This document shows positions 23,690 through 35,951 of a DNA stretch of 64,000 nucleotides, one piece after another. The translations under genes and the position numbers were made by a program. Under the pieces are notes generated by a model that saw only the letters and a program-made list of their open reading frames with translations, had not been told where the DNA came from and ran no database searches. Where the stretch lies: NCBI GenBank assembly GCA_017893485.1, contig CM030363.1, forward strand, positions 108,805,073-108,869,072, read 5' to 3'. Source of the DNA: Hemerocallis citrina. Taxonomy: Eukaryota > Streptophyta > Magnoliopsida > Asparagales > Asphodelaceae. The first letter of the stretch is position 1, and each line of letters begins with the position of its first letter.

Positions 23690-24297
23690 AACAAAAGGCT
23701 ACTCAAACAGATGAGGAAATTTATACTGAATCTCCTCCTCCAGCTCCCCAGTCGACTCACTCGGCAAGTGAGGTTTCCAAGAAACCCAAACCAGCTTGAT
23801 GACCTTGTTCTTAAGCACTTTCTCCCATCGATCCAAAATAGCAACTAGCGGAATCTCACAAGTCAAATTCAGCCGAACTGTCAACTCATAATAGTCGATC
23901 ACGTAGCTCTCATCTCGGATATATCTCCTGAGTTGTGAGACATGGAAAACATCGTGCACTCTTGATAAAGCTGGTCTTAGTGCAAGACGATAGGCCACCA
24001 TGCCTACTCGCTCCACAATATCAAACGGTCCAATAAACATAGGGCTGAGCTTGCCCCACCACTAAACCTTATGACCCCGTGCCAAGGCGATACCTTTAGG
24101 AAAACATGGTCACCAACCTCAAACTCCAAAGCTCTCCGATGGACATTTGCCCATCGCCGCTGCCTATCCTGAGCTGCCTGCAAATGCTTTCTAATTTGAG
24201 TCACCGCATCAACTGTCCTGGTGATCAACTCCGGACCCAACAACTTTCTCTCACCAATGTCATCCCAGCATACTGGTGATGTATTTCTGCCCATAAA
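23690..24297 (-). pseudogene. Gypsy-A integrase C-terminus and chromodomain-like tail
   Basis: Two frames cover this part. The frame at 24004-24294 has the integrase C-terminal segment ending in VGDHVFLKVSP. The frame at 23699-24040 continues with [20 protein letters not shown] and a tail ([27 protein letters not shown]) that fits the chromodomain of Tekay-type chromoviruses. Its tryptophan/acidic pattern is recognisable but substituted. The chromodomain is thought to direct integration to heterochromatin. A frame change between the two and an upstream stop make it non-functional. Confidence 0.8.
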
Positions 24298-25167
24298 GTG
24301 CCTCGAACGGTGCAGCTTTAAGACTGCCTAAAAGCTATTATTGTACGAGAACTTTACGAGATGCAAATGGTCCTCCCATGATCCACCGAACTGCAGCATA
24401 CCAGACCTCAACATGTTCTCAAGAATCTGGATGGTCCTTTCTGTCTGTCCATCAGTCTGGAGATGAAAAGTTGTACTGTACTTCAATTTACTCCCCAAAT
24501 TACTCTGAAGACTCTCCCAAAACTGAGATCTGAATCTCGTATCCCTGTCGGATACAATACTGACTGGAACCCCATGAAGTTTGAAGATCTCTTGCATGTA
24601 CTTCTCATCTAGGGTCTCAGTAGACTGTCCAACACGGAAGGGAATGACGTGAGCACACTTCGTCAGTCAGTCGACAATCACCCAATGGTATTATGACCCC
24701 TAGGACTCCTTGGCAAAGCGGTCACAAAATTCATAGTGATGTGTTCCCACTTCCACTCCAGAATGGGAAGCGGTTGAAGAAGTCCGGCAGTCCACTGATG
24801 CTCTGCCTTCCTACTGGCAGACAAACACTGAGACACAAATCGAGCCACAGCCTTCTTCATACCATGGCACCAAAAATGAAGCTTCAAATCTCGATACATC
24901 TTAGTACCTCCAGGATTGATAGAATACGACAACTGGTGGGCTTCCTCAAGTAACCTCTGACGAACTTCACCCTTTGGGACACACAACCTGGACCCAAAAC
25001 GAAGCGATCCATCAACATGAATAACCATATCCATTCTAGAACAAGCCTCCACTTCGGCACTGAAAACCTGCAACTGCTCATCACCAGCCTGCACCTCTTT
25101 GATCTGATCAACAAGAGACGACTGAAGCTGGAGCACCAAACAACTCCGATCAGAACTTGGCAACAAC
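24298..25167 (-). pseudogene. Gypsy-A integrase core and zinc domain
   Basis: The frame at 24678-25244 holds the integrase N-terminal region (LLEEAHQLSYSINPGGTKMY, then LKLHFWCHGMKKAVARFV) and the start of the core (MNFVTALPRSPRG). Compared with Gypsy-B the second zinc cysteine pair is damaged: CLSASRK replaces CLMCQQVK. The frame at 24328-24597 continues the core with SDRDTRF and TDGQTERTIQ, carrying the second Asp and the Glu. Stops and a frameshift separate the pieces. At about 25168 homology ends where a foreign fragment is inserted. Confidence 0.8.
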
Positions 25168-25848
25168 ACATGTGCGGCATTTTTATGTGCAATGTGTTCA
25201 ATCATCTCAAAACTAACCCACCTTCCTAATTCATCAAAACCCATAAATTACCCTAACTAAACTTTTCGACTTTAAAGCCTACCAACATGCTAAACAACAA
25301 AACAACCAAAAAACAAACTAATTGAATTTATAAATCAGAAAGTTAGGGTTTATACCTTTAGAGAGGTTTCTTGTTGTGACATGAAACCGATGAGAGTGAG
25401 GAGGACGATTTGATCGGAGACTGAAGAGACAAGGAGTTCGATTGGAATCGAAGAGGGGAATTAGGGTTTTGAGATTTGGAATCGGAGAAAGAATCATTGA
25501 AAATAGTTCGTCGTCGGCGATGCTTTTGGGGTTTCGAAGAGAAGATAGAGAGGGGAACAGAGCGGGATAGGGTTTGGGGGAAATTTATTCCAATACCCTA
25601 TACCGGCGTTTTAACTAAAAACGCCGGTGAATGGGAGTAGATTTTTTGGTACACTTTCTCTGTATACTTTCACCGGCATTTTAATAAAAACGCCGGTGAA
25701 TATCATAATTCTCCGGCGTTTTATAGAGGCCACCGATGTATAACCATCCTGTTTGACGCCCCATTCATGGTCTCTTCCTACCCCGGCGTTTCTGGTAAAA
25801 CGCCGGGGAATATACGTCGGTAAATCCATCGTGTGTTGTAGTGACATC
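25168..25848 (-). mobile_element. CACTA-type fragment inserted in Gypsy-A integrase
   Basis: The insert is defined by comparison with Gypsy-B, which runs straight through at 52100-52145. On the minus strand the right end starts CACTACAACACACGATGG, a CACTA-type terminus. It is followed by three hairpin-forming subterminal repeats with CCGGCG/CGCCGG arms (about 25602-25632, 25669-25700, 25781-25808). Further in there is a promoter or 5' UTR-like stretch and a possible exon-intron start (CTCTAAAG, then GTATAAACC at about 25362). The left end lacks a matching terminus, so the element is truncated or rearranged. A 3 bp duplication aca is possible but unproven. Confidence 0.65.
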
Positions 25849-26690
25849 CAACTCCAACATCCGCATCCGCTCAACCAAGTCACTCTGCTGAGTCAGGAAC
25901 ATAGTTGTCGGTCTCCTGCTCAAAGTTTACTTTACCAGGATGGTATTGCAAACTGATGTCATAATCAGCCATAAGCTCCCACCAATGTCTTTGCTTCATG
26001 TTCAACTCCTTATGGGTAAAGACGTACTTGAGACTTTTGGGGTCTATAAAGATCTCCACTCGGTCTCCAAGCAAATAATGTCTCCACATCTTCAAAACAA
26101 ATATCACTGTCGCTAACTCCAAGTCATGAGTCGGATTGTTCCTCTCATGCAGCCTCAACTGCCTCGATGCATAAGCAATAACTCAGCCCTTCTGCATCAG
26201 AATTGCTTCAAGACCCTTACCTGAAGCATCGTAGTGAACTACAAATCCGCTTGAACCATTTGGATAGTCAACACTGGCATTGACGTCAACCTGCTCTTCA
26301 ACTCAGCAAAAGCCTCACTGCAAGCCTCAGACCAACAAAACTTCTAATCCTTCCCAGTTAGCTTAGTCAATGAACCTGCAATCTTCGAAAAATCTTGGAC
26401 GAATTTTCGATAATAGCCAGCTAGACCAAGAAAACTCCTCACCTCTGAAACTGACTTGGGAACTGGCCAATCCTTCACAGCTTAAACCTTGGATGGGTCC
26501 ACTGAAATACCATTGCCAGAGATAATGTGCCCCAAGATGGTAACTCTGTCGAGCCAAAACTTACACTTGCTGAGTTTTTCATAGATTTGATTCTCCCTGA
26601 AAGTCTGCAGAACCAACCGAAGATGCTCAACATGATCTTCCCAGTTCCGAAAATACACCAGAATGTCATCAATGAAGACCACCACAAATC
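25849..26690 (-). pseudogene. Gypsy-A RNase H and RT thumb, decayed
   Basis: The frame at 25880-26158 carries the RNase H end ([24 protein letters not shown], then [21 protein letters not shown]). The frame at 26482-26685 has the RT catalytic loop [11 protein letters not shown] and [16 protein letters not shown]. Many stops and frame changes lie between them (26160-26480), where Gypsy-B is open. The RNase H active-site region is not readable in one frame. Confidence 0.8.
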
Positions 26691-27300
26691 TATCCAGGAA
26701 CTAGAAAAAGATCCTGTTCATAAGACTCATGAATACAGCTAGCACATTCGTGACCCCGAACGGCATCACAAGATACTCATAGTGCCCATATCTGATCCTG
26801 AATGCAGGCTTCTGTACATCAGGCACCTTCACCTTGAACTGATGATACCCGAAATGAAGATCCAACTTCGTGAAAACAGTAGCTCCGCTCAACTGATCAA
26901 ATAAGTCATCGATCCTGGGCAACGGATACCGGTTTTTCACAGTAATATTGTTTAGTTCCAGATAATCAATGCACAGTTGACGACTACCATCCTTTTTGTT
27001 GATAAAAAGGACTGAAGCACCCCACGGCAAAACAGTGGGTCGGATGAACCCCAATTCAAGCAACTTCTGAATCTGCAAATTAAGCTCTGTTGACTCAACC
27101 GGTGCCATCCTGTAGGAACTCTTCGATATCAGCACCGTACCAGGCTGAACTTCAATACCGAACTCGACATCCCTATCAGGGGGTAAGCCAGGCAACTCCA
27201 CTGCAAAAACATTCAGGAAATTCCGCACTACTAGAGGCACAGCCTCACAGCCTGAGTGCAATTCCATCGCAGAAACCTCTTAATCAATCGATGTCTCAGC
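26691..27300 (-). pseudogene. Gypsy-A RT N-terminal half
   Basis: The frame at 26701-27267 reads from the protease-RT linker ([15 protein letters not shown]) through the fingers and palm: [45 protein letters not shown] and MPFGVTN. It ends at a TAG just before the YxDD segment, which continues in the same protein order at 26685. The domain order is normal for Gypsy. Several conserved positions are changed (for example SGYHQ-type to FGYHQ), consistent with long decay. Confidence 0.85.
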
Positions 27301-27675
27301 TCAGCCAAGGGGCATCTTCCTGGCATGGAACTCAAACTCTGCGCAACCTGGAATCCGAAATATAACTTTCTTGACACGACAATCAATAATGGCGTGGGGT
27401 TTACCCAACCAATCCATACCAAAAATGACGTCGAATCCTGAATTCCCAATCACAATCAGGTCGGACTTGAAATCTGTGCCACCAATAATCACAGGACACT
27501 GCCTGCACTCCTGAGAACAAATGACAACACCGCCACCTGTCACAATATTCCAAGCCTCAGACATGATGTTGCACTCCAACCAATGGCGAGTCACGAACCG
27601 AGAAGAGACGAAGGAATGGGTTGTCCCCGGAATAAAAAAGAATATGAGCAGGGAAAGAGCAAACAAGGAAAACAC
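27301..27675 (-). pseudogene. Gypsy-A aspartic protease
   Basis: The frame at 27301-27675 is a retropepsin: THSFVSSRFVTRH, WNIVTGGGVVICSQECRQCPV, DLIVIGNSGFDVIFGMDWL. The catalytic site is lost. In the frame continuous with gag it reads LFYSG (Asp to Tyr compared with LFDSG in Gypsy-B), and one frame change follows it. The exon begins directly at an apparent splice acceptor at 27676. Confidence 0.8.
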
Positions 27676-27823
27676 CTAAGATAGAATCAAAAGACACAGG
27701 GAAAAAGAATGGATGAACAAGGGTAAGGAAAACACAATACAGAATGATAATAGGAAAGAATAATGCAAGAGAAATGAAAAGAAGCAAAAGAGGAACAAAA
27801 AAACAACAAAATGCAAAATATAC
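27676..27823 (-). other. Intron-like gap between gag and protease of Gypsy-A
   Basis: On the minus strand the sequence reads TTGCAG|GTATAT at 27823 and CTATCTTAG|GTGTTT at 27676: 148 bp, T-rich on the sense strand, with GT-AG ends. Removing it joins gag (ending KGVVAG) to protease (starting VFLVCSF) in frame. In Gypsy-B only the acceptor side is kept (TTTTTAG at 53966). The intron is inferred from ends and frame only. Confidence 0.45.
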
Positions 27824-28254
27824 CTGCAACAACACCCTTTGCTGACTCAGCCTCAGCACCTGTCAGGTTGAAAGCCTAACCTCTCCTGGGAACAGCGGTC
27901 ATCTGACCGACAATCTGGCATTGAAGAGGAAGTGGTGGCCTGACTGGACCACGAGCTGGGGCAACCTGCTGAACTGGACCCCCGGTTAGAAGAGCCATCC
28001 GCTGCTGCTATGGATAATCCAGCACTGAATGGTCAGCAGTTCCACACCTAAAGCATCGGCGGTTGGCACGCCTACATTCCCTGTGATCATACCGATCCAA
28101 TTGGCAGAAGTCACAGAAACCAGCTCCGTGGGAAACAGCAGAAGAGTAGGGAGTCGCCCTGACAGGATGGGCGGGAACATGCCTCCAAATTGGCCCACCA
28201 GAAGTCCTAGCTACAACAGATTATGAAACAGTCCGCCGGGGAGGAGACAACCTG
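27824..28254 (-). pseudogene. Gypsy-A gag C-terminal part with zinc knuckle
   Basis: On the minus strand a cysteine-rich segment at about 28110-28020 reads CDFCQLDRYDHREC, then CFRCGTADH, where the last cysteine of the C-x2-C-x4-H-x4-C knuckle is replaced by Tyr. A Pro/Gln-rich tail follows and ends at the donor-like site at 27823. Gag is cut at 28254 by the solo LTR and resumes at 32168. Stops are present, so it is non-functional. Confidence 0.7.
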
Positions 28255-31200
28255 TGTAGCGCCCTGAATTCCTAACATAGGAACTCGTGACACACTTCAG
28301 GATCTTCTTCAAATGAGTCACAACACAATGAAAATCACTTGAAATTAAAACTTTTATTACATCAAATTGTTATTACAATATCCAATGATTACAACAATTA
28401 CAATTAATTGGTATAACATGAATGTACAATAAAATTTGGACAGTAACTTCCACTTGGATGCCTTCCCCTGCTAGAGTTTTTCCGTGCTCCCAAGCCAGCA
28501 ATCCTGCACTAATAACTGTGGGCACGTCAGTTGAATACAACTGAAGAAATTCTATACTCGGCTATCCTCTCTACGCCATAATATAACGATTCCAACCACA
28601 AATATTTAATGCGAAGAAAAAGGTGATGTCAAACAAGTGTTGGTGTATGCCATGGCCTAATCTAATGCACATACTATGCACACATGCTCCTAAAGCTAAT
28701 GCACGCTTGGTTGAAAGATATGCATCCCATACTACACATCCCCCAACCAAACGACGTTCTTCAGTTGATGGGCTCAATCCCCCGCTATGCATCCTACTAT
28801 TGTACTCTCTCATGTTTCTGATTCCAGTGATGGTAAGGCTGCAGTCGTCCGGCTTACTCCAATCGCTGCTATCAATAGTGGTGTCCATTACCTCGTGTTT
28901 TACCCACTATGCCCGGGATCTCAACCGCAGGCTTACTTCGTCATGGCTGGGGTTATAGTCGCAGGCTTACTCCGTCACGATTGGACCTATGGTATGTTGT
29001 TGTATCAACGTCTCCCCGGACCTCACCAAAAGTTGATATACGGACATCAGGGCTCACTGTAGAAGGACTTGAGCCTTTCCCGTAGGTCTCGCTCACCGGG
29101 TCTTTCTCTAATCCTCCTGCCCACATTGATCAACAAAGGACCTGACGAATATAGGGTTTCCCCAACTCCGCTACCCACGTCCTTACACTAGAACAGAACT
29201 TGCAGTCGAGATGACGTCAATACTCCAAACCTCCTCAAAGGTTGTTACGAACATAAAGGCATCCATGCCGAAGACAATGGAGCCCCCACAGAGTTTCACT
29301 CCCCAGGACAGCTCGGGGGTCCCTGTCCGCATTAAATGAACCTAGGATTTGGCCAGGCGTGATGATGCCATGCGTCCCCCTGACAGGCGAACACCCTCGC
29401 TAGTGCATGTCCTTACATTCAACCAAGACTCGATCTAGTCCTACCAAGGTATCAATGCTACCCCACTCCAAGATTAAAGATAAGATTAATTACATGATTA
29501 CTAGCATATGTTTTATCGACCGATTACTAAAATTCATCACTCTAGACAAACTTTAATTCTCTTTAATTTTCTTATTAGAAGTAAGAATCCCTAGGTGAGC
29601 CTAGTACTATTTCATATTACCCATTCCCCTAGTTAGGCGATCTATCTACCATTTCCAATCCCTAACTTATTAATCAACTTTGCTCGCTATGAACAACTAG
29701 TTAAGTTCTACTTGTAGACTCTTTCTAGTTAGTTACCTTCATCATTAATGGATCTTAACCCATCCCACACTAGGACTCAACTAGTCCTTAAGTTCGGCCT
29801 AAGGGTTAACCCGCCTCGGCCCACACTTGGCACGAACCAACGACGAAACGACTCTGTCGATCTCCGCAACCGCCATCTACGCTTGGAGTTCGATCGCAAC
29901 CTCGGCCCGACCAACACATGGCTCCCGCTGACCTTCACACTCCACGTTCCTCGACAAGTGGTAGCTCCAAACACAACCATGGAATCCATCCATGCACGGC
30001 GAGTGCGTCGGCGCACAAGTCATCTCCTCCAACGCATTCGATGCGACATGGGTCCTATTCTACCCGTCTAGGTTTGTCAACAAGACTTAATCCTAGAGTC
30101 TTAATACTCAACCGATGTATCCCAATAAGGTATACTATACTAGGAGTAAGTCCTAATCCATGAATACACAAAAAAGGGTGCTAGAAGCCCTAAAAATGAC
30201 AATTTACAATTCCAAACAGTAAGCATACGTTTGGTGTTTATGCCAAAACGGAGTCATTCCTGGTCTCGTTTCTTTGAAGAATCGCGATCGGGCGCTCCCA
30301 TGCTTCTAATCATGGTAGAAAGCAAGTATAAGCACACTTTGGGCATGGATTTCATCCCAAAGTGGTCAACAACAATATCCCAACATCCAATACAATTTCT
30401 TCTTCAAAACAGTGAACACCGTTGTCTATATTGGAGTCTACAAGCAACTATGAGCTACACTTAGCAAGGAACTTTAGATAATTTAACTCCTAACTCATAT
30501 CCACATCTATAACATGATTTGTGACCTCAAAAAGCAACTCTAAGCTAATAAAGTACAAGTTCAAACTCACTTTCATGAACATGGTGCAAAACAGTGAGCT
30601 CTAAGATTCACTGTGTTTCTGTCGTCACCTACAAAAATTATATAAAATTGTATACTTATCCAAATCATGATTTCTTGCTCATTCCAGAAAGGTCTATGTG
30701 TCTACTAAAACTTCCTCATTACAAGTTTCTTCAGGTAAGGTCGTTTACATGCTCTTATGGTTCCATCTTTAACAAGCATACATATTTTCAGAACAACATA
30801 TAATTTTAACACAGTCATGCGATAAAATCAATTTAAAATAGTAAATGGTGTCAGAACTTTATGAAATTTTAGATTATAGCTTCGAACACATGATGTTACA
30901 ACACTTCCAATAATCAGGTGATTATACCAACTAGATTTTTAATTATGTCTCTTTGATTGTCATAAAAAACAGAGCAATAACAGCAACAGTTCTATTTACT
31001 AAAATAACTAGCTGAGTTTGTATGATTTTATTAACATAGCTACAGTGGTCCAAAACTCATGAAATTTTAAACATAGGTCTTAGACACATTCAAAATTAAC
31101 ATACTAAAATTTCAGATCATTATAAGCATGCAGTAAAATACTAGTCACTTTTCTCACAACAGTAACAACAAAAATTGTTATCTTTTTCTTCTGACCAGCA

Positions 31201-32162
31201 AGCAAGTTTGCATTTTATTTTATTAGCAAAAAAATTCATAAAAATCTGGGAAAATTACTGAAGGTGCATGACACATGAATGAACATCATATAAAAATTTC
31301 AAGTTAATCCAACCAGTAGTGTTCAAGTTATGAGCTACGGACTGACAACAAAATTTCAGCCTTTTAACAGGATTTTCTGTTTTGGATTTCTTAACAAAAA
31401 AATGAGTTATTAAGGTTCATTTTAGAGCATGCATGTCATTTATCAGTCACTACAATCACCATTTAACAAGAAAAACAAACAAAGATGTTAGAAACACCCA
31501 CCTTGATGAATCTTGATGGAAAAGAGATCCTAGAAGCTCCTTGCTTCAAGATTGGCCTTCTTGCTCCTAGCTCCTTGCCTTCTTGGCTCCTTGGCTTCTC
31601 TTCTTCTTCTTACTCCAAATCAGTAGCAAGGTATCTCTTACTCTCTTTCTTTTTCTCTTTCTCTTGAGTGTGTAAGTTGTAGGAGATGGAAATGAGAATT
31701 AGAGACGGGGGCTTTATAAAAACAAAAGAGAGGAAGGTGGAGGGGGTTTTGGCCGTATTTGGGCATGGGGAAAGGGAGAGAATCTCCTCTTGCATTGGAT
31801 CATGAGGGAGGTGGAGTGTAGGAGTGGAGAAGAACTCATCATGAGACAATTTGAGTTCAAAAAGCCCTAACCCTAGTTCTCTTTTCCCTCCTTTTCCCTC
31901 CCAATCTTGGCCAGCCTATATGGGCTCATTTGATCTTTCTTTTTTTTTGTACAAGACATGTCACACTACAAGTGTGTGTTCATGGCTCATAGGTCAAAAG
32001 AACATGGTTTGAGTCCATGTCTAGCTCATGGTGAGTCTAGTTGAAGCTTATGATATAATTCCATGCTAATAGTTTCAAAAGAAAATAAATTAATAAATAT
32101 AGTATTTTAGTGCTCAACAAATCAATCATACATACATTCATATGAAAATCGAGGTAGTTACA
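28255..32162. mobile_element. LTR3: solo LTR inserted in Gypsy-A gag
   Basis: A 3908 bp sequence that starts TGTAGCGCCCTG and ends GGTAGTTACA, flanked by a perfect 5 bp duplication acctg (28250-28254 and 32163-32167). No internal coding region, primer site or second LTR is present, so this is a solo LTR left by recombination. By its block ACTGTGGGCACGTCAGTT (28515-28532) and ATCCTCTCTACGCC (28564-28577) it is related to LTR1 and LTR2. The sense strand is probably minus, since the TATA-like TTTATAAAG at 31712-31720 reads that way, matching its relatives. Confidence 0.88.
31712..31720 (-). promoter_or_regulatory. Likely TATA box of solo LTR3
   Basis: The minus strand reads TTTATAAAGCCCCC, with the same TATA-then-C-run layout as LTR1 and LTR2. 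Confidence 0.45.
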
Positions 32163-32858
32163 ACCTGCCACGAGCCTGCTCCTGAGCTCGAGCTGCCTCA
32201 AGAGCCTCGACAAAAGTACGCAAGCGAAGGGAGATGAGCTGCACCCGAATATCTCGCTCAACTCCCAAAGTGAATCTACGAGCCTTGTCCTCTTCGTTCG
32301 CCACAAGAACGGCTGCAAAGCAGCTAAGTCTGGTAAATTACGCTGCACACTCATCCACAGACCTAAAGCCCTGTTTCAGGGCTAGGAACTGCTGCTCCAT
32401 TTCAACTCGAGTGCTGCTAGAGAAGAACTTTTCTAAGAAGCTCCTAGTGAACGTGGCCCAAGTAATCGGTCGCTCGAGCCTTTCGGACTCGAACCTCCAC
32501 CAAATGTGAACCAGGTCCACCAGCTAGATGGTTACCACATCCACTCTATCAGCATTGGCAACTTTTGCCGCCAAAAGCAGCTGCTCAGTCCGGATCAGTC
32601 ACTGTTCGACTTCCAAAGGCATCTCAGTACCGAAGAATCTGTCAGGATGCAGCCTTATGAAATCTGTGACTGTACCCTGACGAGGAGGGAGGGCTGCCTG
32701 CATAGGCACAGCAAGAGGCGGAACCCGAGCAGCTTCCAAAGCAGCCATCATAAGGTCACTGTGGTTTTGCTGCATATTGACCGTTCCAACACATTGGTAA
32801 CAGCCTCAAGCCTGGGCTGATCTTCCTGAGGACGAGAAGTTGAACCTCTGTGAGCCAT
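32163..32858 (-). pseudogene. Gypsy-A gag N-terminal part
   Basis: The start ATG is at 32858 on the minus strand (MAHRGSTSRPQEDQPRLEAV). It was chosen because it follows a leader and PBS and begins a typical chromovirus gag. A capsid segment follows (frame 32338-32520): VDLVHIWWRFESERL, TWATFTRSFLEKFF, QQFLALKQG. At least one frame change lies between the start and this segment. Gag continues past the solo LTR at 28254. Confidence 0.8.
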
Positions 32859-33031
32859 GGTCTGCACAAGATAAAAAACAATAAGCATCCAGATCAAAGT
32901 TGATTATAATTCATTCATGTATGCATGGTCTGTGTACTATTGAGTCAATCCTTAATCGAGCCAAGCTTGTCTAATATATCAGTCAAACTAATACATTAGC
33001 AAAACCTGGGCTCTGATACATTTAAAAACCT
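32859..33031 (-). other. Gypsy-A leader and primer-binding site
   Basis: Positions 33005-33020 read on the minus strand as TGTATCAGAGCCCAGG, initiator-tRNA-Met-like with one change. About 11 bases lie between it and the LTR. The leader is closely matched by Gypsy-B at 54090-54226. Confidence 0.75.
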
Positions 33032-33905
33032 TGTCACGCCTCGCTTCCCAAAAAGGAATACGGAATATGGATACATGACTAAGTCCAGCGAATGATTTTC
33101 ATCATCCATAAGCTGTCACGATCTTTACAACATTTCATAGGAATAATCAGAGTGGAAGCAAGAGAAGTTAACTACGCATGCATATATGAATTAATATACC
33201 AATAGGAATTTACTTGAAACAAAGCTTAATAATCTCAAATAAACCAAATCTGAACAAGTCAATAATCCTGGATCACATTACCCAATACAAAATAATCCAA
33301 GTAACTGATACATTTATTCAAAATAAACAACAGGAAATAATAATAACAATAGCAAGAACTCCAGGGCTAGAATCTCAGATCACCTACTCCATCGGGCAGC
33401 TGATCTCCATAATCTACAATTTAATAAACTGCCGGAAGAGGGAAAAGAAAACAAAATGCCCATTAATGCAAGTTACGGGCCGCTAGTAGTGCAGGCAACA
33501 AGTATATGGATAAAATAAACAAGTATAGAGTAACAACGAAAACAACATAGCATGGAATAGGCATGTCAACAAAGCAGGATAACTAACAGAAACCAGAAAA
33601 CAAAATCATGTAACATGATATACTAACAGGTACAGGTAACATGTATCAAGTGTCATGCAAGCAGGTAATCAGGTAGCATGTACAGATAATCATGTAACAG
33701 GAAAGCATATAACAGGTAAGCATGTAACAAGTAATCATGTAACAGCAAAGCATGTAAAAGGTAAGCATGTAATAGGTAATCATGTTATACCGAGTCTTGT
33801 ATTATTACTATCTCGGTAGCATTTCATGCGTCCCAAGTTTTTACCACATGGTTGCTACATTCAAACAAGTTTCGTTTATATTTCATAGTGGAGTCCATAG
33901 GGCCG
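33032..33905 (-). repeat. Gypsy-A 5' LTR, first part
   Basis: It starts TGTCACGCCTCGC and aligns with 20034 onward. It is cut at 33905 by the solo LTR2, with target duplication ggccg (33901-33905 and 42192-42196), and continues at 42197. Confidence 0.92.
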
Positions 33906-35180
33906 TGTAACGCCCCGAATCCCAAATCACTGAATTCGAGATGTTCTACAGGATCTTTTCACTTTCTTTGAGTACAATTTTACAAGGAAATTAAAACTTC
34001 TCATCTTACATCAGAGTTTACATCATATTACATTTATATTTACACAGCGGAAGCAAAATATACAACATTTACATAAATGGTTAACAACATGATAAGATCT
34101 TTATGCATCCATTCCTCTTTACATGTAATTTATCCTGCATACAAAACTGTGGGTACGTCAGTTTATTCAACCGACAATAATTATACATGGCCATCCTCTC
34201 TATGCCAGAAACAGTATAATAAATCTCATTTCTTAACAAATCACAAACTTGTTCAATATAAGCATATAAATCAAAGGGAACTCTTAAAGATGTCGTGTCG
34301 TGATTGTGCACTTAATCCTTAATGCAATTATTTAATTTATGTGACACTAATGTACACTTGTTCGGATTCTATGCATCCCATACTACATAGGTCCGAGGGC
34401 AAGCCTCTTAACCGTTCTTCACTTTTGTAGGGTTCAATCCCTCGCCATGACTTACTCTACTTCTGTAATTACGGTGAGTATCTTAGATGATTCTATGAGT
34501 ACAAGCATGTATCCTGGTCCCTGGAGTAGAATTCCGTGCCATGTCTTGACTCATCAAGCATGCATTCTGCGACAATTCAGCCTCCTCCCTGAACACAATC
34601 CTCTTGCAGTCACCAAAACATCGCATGAGCGTGACTAAGGTCCGATCATTTTGAGTTGTGCCCGCGCCATGTCTTGACTCATCAAGCATGCATTCTGCGG
34701 CTCACACACCCGCACCGTAAACCCTAGTTCTCATACTTATGTTTTTCTCTCACTTTCATCACCTCCACACTATGTATTAAATTTTATTAGAATCATGAAT
34801 AAAAATCAAAGCTCTAGAGTTAGCATCTCCACCAAACCGGACTTACCATTTCATTTACACACGACCAACCTTGGCCTTCTTTTCAATTACATTTCATTTC
34901 GTTCATTTCACTGCCGGGGGAGACTTAGCTACTCTTGGTTTCAATTTACAATTCACAACTTCCAATTGAGCACTTTCAGCTCATCATTCATTTAGAGTCT
35001 CACAGACTTTCTCATCATGATTTTAGCCTTTACTATTCATTCTATTCTCAATTCCCATTTATGATTCATTTTACATAATCCGCACAGTCATAAAAAGAGT
35101 TCATAGAATTCAATCATAAGGTTCACAACTTCCAATCAGCAAATAAAATGAAATTCATGTACATCAAAGTTCACTCTGTA

Positions 35181-35951
35181 CAGTCGACTTGGAAGAACAC
35201 CAGTCGACTCATACAGTCAAATACAGGTTCATCATAATTACTCGGGATAGTCGACTGCTGTACATAACCAGTCGCCTGTCCCGCAACATTTCATATTCAC
35301 AGTGTCATCCGCATGACAGTCGACTGTTCATCCATCAGTCGTCTGTTCTGGGATTCTCAACAGCATAATTCTAAGTCCAGCTCAGTCGACTGGCTACACG
35401 CACTAAGTCGACTGATCAATTCCATAATTCAAATTAAGGGATTATCTAATGGCTTTTATATGTTCTTGCATCATGATATCAATTTACAATACCCATATAT
35501 TCATGTTTCATAAGCACAGAGTCTCTGATTGTTCAGGAACATCACAAACATGGAATTTCAAGTTACTAATATACTCTTTTCTTTGAAGAAAATACTTTAA
35601 ACATGCATACATACTGCTCATAACTTTCTTACGAAGGTGAAGATATAACTTCTCAAATCATCATACTGGGTCAACATAATAGAACATCTCACTACATGGA
35701 ATTCTCAAATAATCATAATTAAATTGAAGCACCAGTCGGCTGAACACAGTGTCAGTCGACTGCTTCAACAGTTCTTAATTCGTTTAATCATCGCTAGTTC
35801 TTTTTCATTCATTTACCTTCCCTCCATCATATGTGTCATAGGGAAATTACAACTCAGTAATCACACCATTTTGTCAATTTGCATACAATTTATCACCACA
35901 TCACAGATCAGCGGTCTCGTACCAGTCGACTTATCTACACGACAGTCGACT
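35181..35951. repeat. Six paired CAGTCGACT palindromes in LTR2
   Basis: Motif starts are 35181/35201, 35248/35269, 35317/35336, 35383/35405, 35733/35753 and 35923/35943, giving start-to-start spacings of 20, 21, 19, 22, 20 and 20 bp. Nine of the twelve contain GTCGACT exactly. The rest are one-base variants (GTCGCCT, GTCGTCT, GTCGGCT). The DNA between pairs is unrelated from pair to pair. Confidence 0.85.

Noticed and set aside
23752..23760. CAGTCGACT in Gypsy-A (and at about 50693 in Gypsy-B) as further members of the paired motif
   Set aside because: Single, unpaired, and located in homologous chromodomain coding sequence, so explained by shared descent of the two pol genes.
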